DNA of 61,951 bases from an uncultured Rhodopila sp. (lineage in GTDB: Bacteria > Pseudomonadota > Alphaproteobacteria > Acetobacterales > Acetobacteraceae): contig NZ_CAIWTY010000013.1 of the NCBI RefSeq assembly GCF_903915725.1, positions 1-61,951 of the forward strand. The letters run 5' to 3'. The stretch's first letter is position 1; each line of letters begins with the position of its first letter. The notes beneath the pieces are model-generated. The model saw only the letters and a program-made list of their open reading frames with translations. It had not been told where the DNA came from and did no database searches. The translations under genes were made by a program, and so were the position numbers. Below are positions 56,599 through 61,951 of this stretch, piece by piece.

Positions 56599-57390
56599 CT
56601 ATTTGTGCTGCGCTTCAGGGGCAAAGTCCTCCAGCACCATCGTCAGGGCTTCGGGGCTGACCTTCACCGTGCCGGCGAAAGGATGATCGATAGCGATGAT
56701 AATCAGCAGCCCCGAAAAGATCAGCACCGACAGCGCCCCGGTCATCAAGGCCTGGGCGCGAAGGTTTTCCGTGCCAAAGAAGAACGTAAACCCGATCGTT
56801 ATGACCGCGCCGCCGAACAGCACGAACCACAACACGCCAGGCACGATACCGGTCGCCATCACCAGCCGCGCGCGGCGCGCCTGCGTTACGAGATCGAGTT
56901 GATGCAGCGTCTCGGCGAGCAGTATCCGGCCGCGGCCGTCATCGGGATTGTAAGCCATGGCCGCGGCGTAGACCCGGTCCAGCGCCCGGGTCACGTTATG
57001 GCTCGCTCCGCCGTTCTCCATCGCCGGCCAATCGTCGGCAATCGCCGCCCTGAGGTATCCGCTGACGCTGTCGCGCAAAACCTGACCCGGCTCGCCACCG
57101 ATACCGTCGGCAAGGCGATAGATCGTGGTCGCCGCACCGGCTTCCTGCGCAACGTCATTGTCCGCGTCGCTGAATTTCTCCCAGACCACGATGACCGCAA
57201 AGGCCAGCAGGACGGCGTAAAGGACCCCGACTGTGGCGAACTTGAATCCGGCAACTTCATTGTTTGTACGCAACTTGTCCAGGCTGATGCGACGCCGCAC
57301 GATCACCGGGCCAATCATTGCGAGGACGGTCGTGATCCCGATAAGGAGCAAACCGGATAGCCAAAGCGGCCGGGTTGTAAGGAAGAGTAT
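56599..57390 (-). CDS. DUF4239 bestrophin-like membrane protein
   Basis: A 263-residue protein with two N-terminal membrane segments (LWLSGLLLIGITTVLAMIGP and VGVLYAVLLAFAVIVVW) and two C-terminal ones (GVLWFVLFGGAVITIGFTFFF and LMTGALSVLIFSGLLIIIAI), a DUF4239 architecture. I place the start at ATA 57390: AGGAGG lies 5 bases upstream of it, a stop lies four codons upstream, and the family begins near LFLTTRPLWLSG, before the TTG at 57351 that would otherwise be the first usual start. Confidence 0.75.
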   Translation of the reverse strand: MLFLTTRPLWLSGLLLIGITTVLAMIGPVIVRRRISLDKLRTNNEVAGFKFATVGVLYAVLLAFAVIVVWEKFSDADNDVAQEAGAATTIYRLADGIGGEPGQVLRDSVSGYLRAAIADDWPAMENGGASHNVTRALDRVYAAAMAYNPDDGRGRILLAETLHQLDLVTQARRARLVMATGIVPGVLWFVLFGGAVITIGFTFFFGTENLRAQALMTGALSVLIFSGLLIIIAIDHPFAGTVKVSPEALTMVLEDFAPEAQHK

Positions 57391-57714
57391 ATTTGCCTCC
57401 TATCGGCAGAAGCTCGTTCAGACCTTAGATCGATAAAGCCTGGTGCCCCGGGCCAGGCGGCCACGGGGTCGACGAAGACTTCACTTCTGGAATGGAAAAA
57501 GCAAGTCTGGCCAGGGGTCGGGCGCGTGATGCATAAATCCTGCCGAAAGACTGCAATTGTATGGCATTCCAGACTGAGGGACCAAAAGACCGGCCGGATC
57601 GCCTGACCGCTAATGACGATGACGTGAGCCAAATAACGCGATTTATTCACGGCTCCGCATGCAGTCGCGGCCACCGTTAACCCTTGCTTAACCTTGCCGT
57701 GTCATTGATCGTCC
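57391..57714. other. divergent intergenic region
   Basis: This 324-base spacer between the divergent DUF4239 and EAL genes holds the AGGAGG ribosome site of DUF4239 (complement of 57396-57401). I see no small gene or RNA; specific promoter boxes could not be assigned. Confidence 0.5.
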
Positions 57715-58944
57715 ATGCCGCACGGTCCCTCCACCAACGCACCTCCCCCCGGCCCGCTGGCGCCGCAGCGCCTGCTCGTTGTAGATGATCAACGTCTGGA
57801 CCGCGCGATTACCACGCATGCCGCCAGCCGCATGGGTTTCACGGCCACCGCGGCTGCCAGCATCGCGGAAACGCGGGACATGCTCGAACAAGGCGCGCGC
57901 TTCGACATCGTCGTGCTCGATCTGCTGCTCGGCGATGAGGATGGGCTGGAGGCCCTGCCGCTGCTGTCGCGGTTCAACCCGTCCGCCGTCGTCGTGCTCG
58001 CCTCCGGCTTCGATGGACGCATATTGGCTGCCAGCCAGCGCGTGGCCTCCGGCCTCGGGCTGCGCGTGGCCGGGGTGCTGCGCAAGCCGATCCTGCCCAC
58101 CGCGCTGCAGCGGATACTGAGGCAGCAGCCCGGTGCGCAGAACCTCAGCACCGATGCCGGCCTGCTGATACCGCCCGAGCGCATTCGCGCGGCCATTGCC
58201 GACGGGCAGATCAGGCCGTGGTTCCAGCCGAAGATGTCGCTGACCAGCGGCGCCGTTGTCGGAACCGAGGCGCTGGCCCGGTGGGTCGAGCCCGGCGGGC
58301 AAACGATCGCTCCCGCGGCGTTCATTCCGATGGCGGAGCAGAATGGCCTGATCGCCGATCTGACCGATACGATGCTCGACCAGGCGTTGGAGGCATGCGC
58401 GCGCTGGCGGCGGCAGCGGCCGGACTGCTGGGTAGCAGTCAACCTGTCGCCGGTGCTGCTGGACGATCCCGGCTTGAATGACCGCATCGAACATCGCTTG
58501 CAGCAGCATGGCGTGCCTCCCGGTGCGCTTGTGCTGGAGGTCACGGAAAACAAGGGCATTCCCGACACCCCCGTTGCTACGAAAATCCTCACAAGGCTGC
58601 GGATCCGCGGGGTTAACCTCTCAATCGACGATTTCGGCACCGGGCATTCCAGCCTGTTGTCGCTGGTGCGTATGCCGTTCAACGAAATGAAGATCGATCA
58701 GGCGTTCGTGCGGGAAGCCGTCGACAGCCGCGACTCCCGCAAGGTCGTCCGTGCCGCCGCTTCGCTGGGCCGGGAACTGGGGTTGAAAGTCGTGGCGGAA
58801 GGCGTGGAAACCGAAACCATGGCGCATCTCGTGGAGGATGCCGGCTGCCAGGTTGGCCAGGGCTGGCTTTACGGCAGGGCGGTGCCGCCGGATGAGTTCG
58901 AGAAGCAGTTGGCCGACAGGCCCGATCTTGCGGAGGTGAACTAA
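57715..58944 (+). CDS. response regulator-EAL c-di-GMP phosphodiesterase
   Basis: A 409-residue protein: receiver domain at residues 20-140 (LLVVDDQRLDRAI, phospho-Asp in VVLDLLLGDEDG, KP in LRKPI), then an EAL domain from about 155 to 400. EAL residues needed for hydrolysis are visible: GTEALARW, the NLSP Asn, EVTEN, DDFGTGHSS, KIDQAFV and EGVETE. Hence it should degrade cyclic di-GMP under phosphorylation control. The receiver-Hpt gene downstream could be its phosphodonor. Confidence 0.9.
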   Translation: MPHGPSTNAPPPGPLAPQRLLVVDDQRLDRAITTHAASRMGFTATAAASIAETRDMLEQGARFDIVVLDLLLGDEDGLEALPLLSRFNPSAVVVLASGFDGRILAASQRVASGLGLRVAGVLRKPILPTALQRILRQQPGAQNLSTDAGLLIPPERIRAAIADGQIRPWFQPKMSLTSGAVVGTEALARWVEPGGQTIAPAAFIPMAEQNGLIADLTDTMLDQALEACARWRRQRPDCWVAVNLSPVLLDDPGLNDRIEHRLQQHGVPPGALVLEVTENKGIPDTPVATKILTRLRIRGVNLSIDDFGTGHSSLLSLVRMPFNEMKIDQAFVREAVDSRDSRKVVRAAASLGRELGLKVVAEGVETETMAHLVEDAGCQVGQGWLYGRAVPPDEFEKQLADRPDLAEVN

Positions 58945-58954
58945 AACCGCCTCG

Positions 58955-59091
58955 ATGCCGCTGCGGATCACCCTTGCGACCACCCCGATCATCGCCCTGG
59001 TCTGGCTGGGCCTGCGGGCGTTCCTCGCGCAGACGCACCACGACCCGCGACCTGACCCTGCAACTCGGAATAGCGGACCGGTTCGGCACGA
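58955..59091 (+). pseudogene. remnant of a hybrid histidine kinase N-terminus and ATPase domain
   Basis: An ATG at 58955 opens a frame with a possible membrane stretch (TLATTPIIALVWLGLRAF). It is followed in a shifted frame by LQLGIADRF, which resembles the GLGLxI-xRL end of a histidine kinase ATPase domain, and then by the MGGTIG at 59092 in yet another frame. All of the sensor, dimerisation and most of the ATPase domain are missing. This looks like a large deletion plus a frameshift near 59088. Confidence 0.5.
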
Positions 59092-59958
59092 ATGGGCGGG
59101 ACCATCGGCGCGGCAAGCCGGCCCGGCAGCGGCAGCGTGTTCCGCTTCGACGTGACGCTGCCCCGCGCGGCGGAGACAAGGCCGGGGGCGCCGGTCAGCG
59201 AAGCCGAACCGGCAGGCGGCTTGCGGGTTTTGGTGGTGGAGGACAATCCCACCAACCGCCTCGTCGCGCTGCGCCTGCTGGAACGGTTGGGCCATCAGCC
59301 GGATTCCGCGACCGACGGTGCGGCGGCGATCACCATGCTTAATCTCAAAGCCTACGATCTGATCTTGATGGACGTTATGATGCCGGGACTGGACGGATTG
59401 ACCGCGACCCGGCGGATCAGGGCGGCGGAACCGCCGGGCTGCCTGGTTGCGATCGTTGGTCTGACAGCCGGATCGCGCGCCGGCAGCCTGGCCGATTGCC
59501 TTGATTCCGGTATGGACGCGGTTACCACCAAGCCCGTCACACTGGCGAGCCTCGGCGCTGCCATTGCCGAGGGGCTGCGAGCGGCAGCCAAACGTTCGCC
59601 TGCCCGGGCGATGGAGACCAGCATGCCCGGACTCAGCGATCTGATCGAGGAACTCGGCGAGGACGCAGTCAGAGAGATACTTGCGGCGTTCGCCGAGGAT
59701 ACCAGCCGCACCTTGGCAGCCATGCGCGAGGCGGCGTCTCGGGGCGACACCGCGGCGATCTACCGGGCAGCGCACAGTGTCGCGGGGGCCGCACGCAACG
59801 TCGGTGCAAGCGCCTTGGCGAGACGCGCCGGCCGGTTGGAACGCGATATCGGATCCCACAGTGTGGCTGCCGTCGAGGCCGAGATCAGCGCGATGCAAGC
59901 CGATCTCGACGCCACGCTGGAAGGGTTGGGTTCGGCGGCGGAAGCCGCTTGCCATTGA
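59092..59958 (+). CDS. receiver-Hpt fragment of a hybrid histidine kinase
   Basis: A 288-residue frame beginning with MGGTIGAASRPGSGSVFRFD, the last turn of a kinase ATPase domain. It continues into a receiver domain at about 42-165 (VVEDNPTNRL, phospho-Asp in LMDVMMPGLDG, LTAGS, TKPV) and an Hpt domain at about 180-280 with AAHSVAGAARNVGA giving the phospho-His. The kinase part is lost, but the receiver-Hpt module could still relay phosphate if translated. A ribosome site upstream of 59092 is not convincing. Confidence 0.7.
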   Translation: MGGTIGAASRPGSGSVFRFDVTLPRAAETRPGAPVSEAEPAGGLRVLVVEDNPTNRLVALRLLERLGHQPDSATDGAAAITMLNLKAYDLILMDVMMPGLDGLTATRRIRAAEPPGCLVAIVGLTAGSRAGSLADCLDSGMDAVTTKPVTLASLGAAIAEGLRAAAKRSPARAMETSMPGLSDLIEELGEDAVREILAAFAEDTSRTLAAMREAASRGDTAAIYRAAHSVAGAARNVGASALARRAGRLERDIGSHSVAAVEAEISAMQADLDATLEGLGSAAEAACH

Positions 59959-59978
59959 CTCCGGCTGGACTGATCAGA

Positions 59979-60782
59979 TCAGAACCGCGTCCGCCCCGCC
60001 GGCGCCGGCGCAAACGTCTCCCAGGCGCGGTCCCGCTCATCGGCTGCGACCAGGACATCGATCAGCGCGTCGGGCGCGATCACCTGGCCGGGCTGCAGCT
60101 TTTCCAATGTGCCGATACGATCCGGCTGGGCGATCACCACCCCGCCGCTTTTGCGTGCCGCCCGGGCGATGGTCATGGCATCCCGCGTCATCGCGACCTC
60201 TCCCGTACCTTGCACGAAGGCGACCGCGATCAACGCCGCATCGATCGGGAAGGTGCGGAACAGCAACGCTTCCTCGCCGGCCGCATGCACCAGCCGCACC
60301 AGGTCTTCATGCGTCGAACTGTTCAACTTGCCGCCGCCGTGGCGCGGATCGGTGAAGCTGCCGATACCGCTGCGGCTCAGGTGGTTGGACAGGCCCGCGG
60401 CGATATCGCGGAACAGCCGGTTGATCACGCCGACGGGCAGACTGTAAGCCTCGATCAGGTTCGACAAGGCCATCGCATGCAGGCCGGGGACCGGATGCCA
60501 TTGGCCGCCGATGACCCGCCGGACCAGCCCTTGTTCGGCCAGCATGTTCAGGCCATGCGTCCGCCCGTTGCCCTGGGTAACGGCGTAGACGACCGTCAGG
60601 TCGCTCGGTTGCCGGTGCGCCAGGAATCCCGCCTTCAGTGCCGATGCGAGCGAATCCCCGAGCCAGCCCACGGCCAGCGTGCTCCCGGGCCGGATCATCG
60701 CCGCCGCGTCGCCGGCCGGGATCGTCTTCCAGTGGTGGAGAGGACGAACCGCGGGTCCCGGCTGGGTTGGCAATGTCAACAT
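59979..60782 (-). pseudogene. acetate/3-oxoacid CoA-transferase, C-terminal half missing
   Basis: The 267-codon frame matches the N-terminal (alpha) half of the single-chain CoA-transferases of the YdiF/propionate type: the SxxGWLG loop, YAVTQGNGRTHGLN, RRVIGGQWHPVP, GVINRLFRDIAAG and TDPRHGGGKLN. The usual protein is about 520 residues; here it stops just as the linker begins and the catalytic Glu of the C-terminal half is absent. Its 3' end meets the receiver-Hpt gene tail to tail with 20 bases between. The reading frame itself is undamaged, so truncation is at the end only. Confidence 0.75.
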
Positions 60783-61201
60783 TGGGCGCAGGCTCCGCGA
60801 TCGGCATCGGCGTGGACCGATATTACCGCGCCATGGTAACGGGTATGCCGCCGGGCGGGGGTGACATCAATGGGAACTGGCAAGATTCCGCATCCGGTCA
60901 CGAAAATGTGGTGTTGCGAGACTGCGGCATAGCTGACCGCGCTCGACCCGAGTATCCGTCACCCGGGTATCCTCCTGGCTGGCGATTTGCCCCGGCGGCA
61001 CTGAAAGGCCTGAAAAATGCCAAATTCCATGGACCTGCAACTCCCTGGTTTGCAAGTAGCGTCGGACAGTTCGCCTGGTTCGGCAAGAGCGGGAGGATAT
61101 GCCGCTGAGACAATCAGGGACGACGGATGACCGTCCGGGCAACGGCCATAACCGGCTTGAGAAGCCGCAAGAGATGTTGTTAGTCCGCTCCCGGAGTTGT
61201 C
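60783..61201. other. intergenic region without a recognised gene
   Basis: About 420 bases between the truncated CoA-transferase and the toxin remnant. Both strands have short frames but none with known features. I see no tRNA, terminator or complete promoter. It may hold decayed sequence. Confidence 0.4.
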
Positions 61202-61632
61202 TCAGTCACGTTTAACTTGCTTTACGCGCCGCGCTTTATGCAGAGCGATAACACCATCACGAATATGCTCGAAAAGCGGGCGCGGCAGTGGCCCATGGTC
61301 GATGCGATCCGTGCCGGGTATGGGCCGCATGTCGTAGCCCGGCCACGAGAAAACAGTCAACTCATCCAGACGCACCCACGACGCTTCGGCGTCAAGTCCC
61401 AAAGCGGCCTTGACGGCCCGCGGCAGTTGGATGGAAGTCGAGGGATCACTTGGGGCTGTATGCGTGACCGGAACAACAGCAACTCGTGTTTCGCCGTGTT
61501 CGTCGCGCGGTATCGCTACCACAATGGCGCATGGGCGATCCTTCTATCCCTCTGTAGCGCCGATCCTGGCCTCGTACTCCACAGAAAGCTGTAACGGATT
61601 AGAAGTCCGGGGAGTGGAGCCGGATATGTCAC
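61202..61632 (-). pseudogene. PemK-like toxin gene, disrupted
   Basis: Start GTG at 61632 overlaps the antitoxin stop (GTGA), the usual toxin-antitoxin coupling. The first frame gives LLIRYSFLW, as at the start of this PemK-like family. The following part, YEARIGATEG then KDRPCAIVVAIPRDE, is in another frame, and a TAG at 61544-61546 stands where a residue before KDRPCA is expected. From there the family continues undamaged to the end (VVPVTHTAPSDP, VKAALGLD, FSWPGYDMRPIPG). So a frameshift near 61571-61585 and a stop have interrupted it. A shorter product from the GTG at 61522 is possible. Confidence 0.7.
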
Positions 61633-61916
61633 AAGGACGGCTTGAGATACTCGGCGTTTTCGATAGCCTCGATGATATCGTCCGGGATCTCGCCGGCAAC
61701 GAATACCTGCCGCTCGCGGCGTTTCAGGCGTTCGTAGTGTTCGAGATCATGAGAAGACATAAAAACCCCGACCACGCGGCCCTGGCTGATCACTTTAAGA
61801 GGCTCCTTAAGTGTAGAAGTCTCGACTAAACCTGACAGTTGGGGTTCAATCGGTGGGGCAAAGGTTGCCCGGTGTGTCGGCTCGCAGGGAGGCGGAGCCG
61901 ACCGAAGAGCCGACAC
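61629..61916 (-). CDS. Phd/YefM-like antitoxin, N-terminus doubtful
   Basis: A 95-residue frame. From about residue 36 on it fits Phd-type antitoxins: LKEPLKVISQGRVVGVFMSSHDLEHYERLKR, then ERQVFVAGEIPDDIIEAIENAEY. The first 35 residues do not resemble the DNA-binding start of the family, and the apparent start codon falls inside an inverted repeat (61868-61922). The N-terminus is probably lost or replaced. Located directly upstream of the toxin remnant. Confidence 0.6.
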   Translation of the reverse strand: MSALRSAPPPCEPTHRATFAPPIEPQLSGLVETSTLKEPLKVISQGRVVGVFMSSHDLEHYERLKRRERQVFVAGEIPDDIIEAIENAEYLKPSL

Positions 61917-61922
61917 ACCGGG
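61868..61922. repeat. 16-bp perfect inverted repeat at the antitoxin 5' end
   Basis: CCCGGTGTGTCGGCTC at 61868-61883 and GAGCCGACACACCGGG at 61907-61922 are exact complements with 23 bases between. It overlaps the first codons of the antitoxin frame. Confidence 0.8.
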
Positions 61923-61951
61923 CGGGCAAAATCGGAGCGCCCGCTATGACA

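Noticed and set aside
60867..61142. Transposase remnant in the 60.8-61.2 kb gap
   Set aside because: The Cys/Arg-rich frames there do not show a DDE pattern or terminal repeats; support was too weak.

Overview
The window is GC-rich alphaproteobacterial chromosome. The NifA type, the nif gene order, the NifA/sigma54 sites and the companions (DUF2478, ModD, a LRV protein, a ferredoxin-ferritin fusion) suggest a diazotroph of the Rhodospirillales, perhaps an Acetobacteraceae. That family-level placement is inference from gene content, not a search result. Most of the window is a nitrogen fixation island for Mo-nitrogenase, flanked by ordinary and partly decaying chromosomal genes.

Left flank (1-10.4 kb): the 5' part of a giant DUF4347 surface adhesin on the minus strand with exact 396-bp repeats runs off the window. 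It is followed by three tandem tail-collar-domain genes, a DUF6916 gene and an acetyltransferase gene, then a glk-pgi pair. A 50-residue exported peptide gene and a LysR remnant lie between them.

Nitrogen fixation island (about 11.1-38.4 kb): nifV with a DUF2478 gene and a thioesterase gene. A minus-strand trio follows (ferredoxin-ferritin fusion, NifO-like ArsC-family protein, YqeB/XdhC-like protein). Then come nifA; nifB-fdxN-lrv-nifZ-nifT-SIR2-like; nifHDK-nifEN-nifX-DUF269-DUF683-fdxB-nifQ; iscA(nif)-nifU-nifS-nifW; and fixABCX-modD. Five near-perfect -24/-12 promoters (nifV, nifB, nifH, iscA-nifUS, fixA) are visible. TGT-N10-ACA NifA sites lie upstream of four of them and upstream of nifA itself, so the island reads as one NifA/RpoN regulon. 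NifA carries the C-X11-C-X19-C-X4-C cysteine motif of oxygen-sensitive NifA. FixABCX supplies low-potential electrons. NifQ, the NifO-like protein, ModD, DUF2478 and the YqeB-like protein form a molybdenum-handling set around FeMo-cofactor synthesis (NifB, E, N, V, X).

Downstream (38.4-47.2 kb): an operon of an alpha/beta hydrolase, two CrtI-type desaturases and a secreted DUF2141 protein, probably making a carotenoid, then a 1388-residue SNF2 helicase.

Right flank (47.2-61.95 kb): a truncated XRE antitoxin, a decayed piece of the helicase, tRNA-Pro(CGG), the PPDK regulatory protein, an intradiol dioxygenase with a cyclase, an MBOAT acyltransferase with an SGNH-like partner, small metabolic genes, and a response regulator-EAL protein. 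The last 3 kb is visibly eroding: a hybrid histidine kinase cut down to its receiver-Hpt end, a CoA-transferase missing its C-terminal half, and a toxin-antitoxin pair whose toxin has both a frameshift and a stop. No rRNA, CRISPR array or intact insertion sequence was seen.
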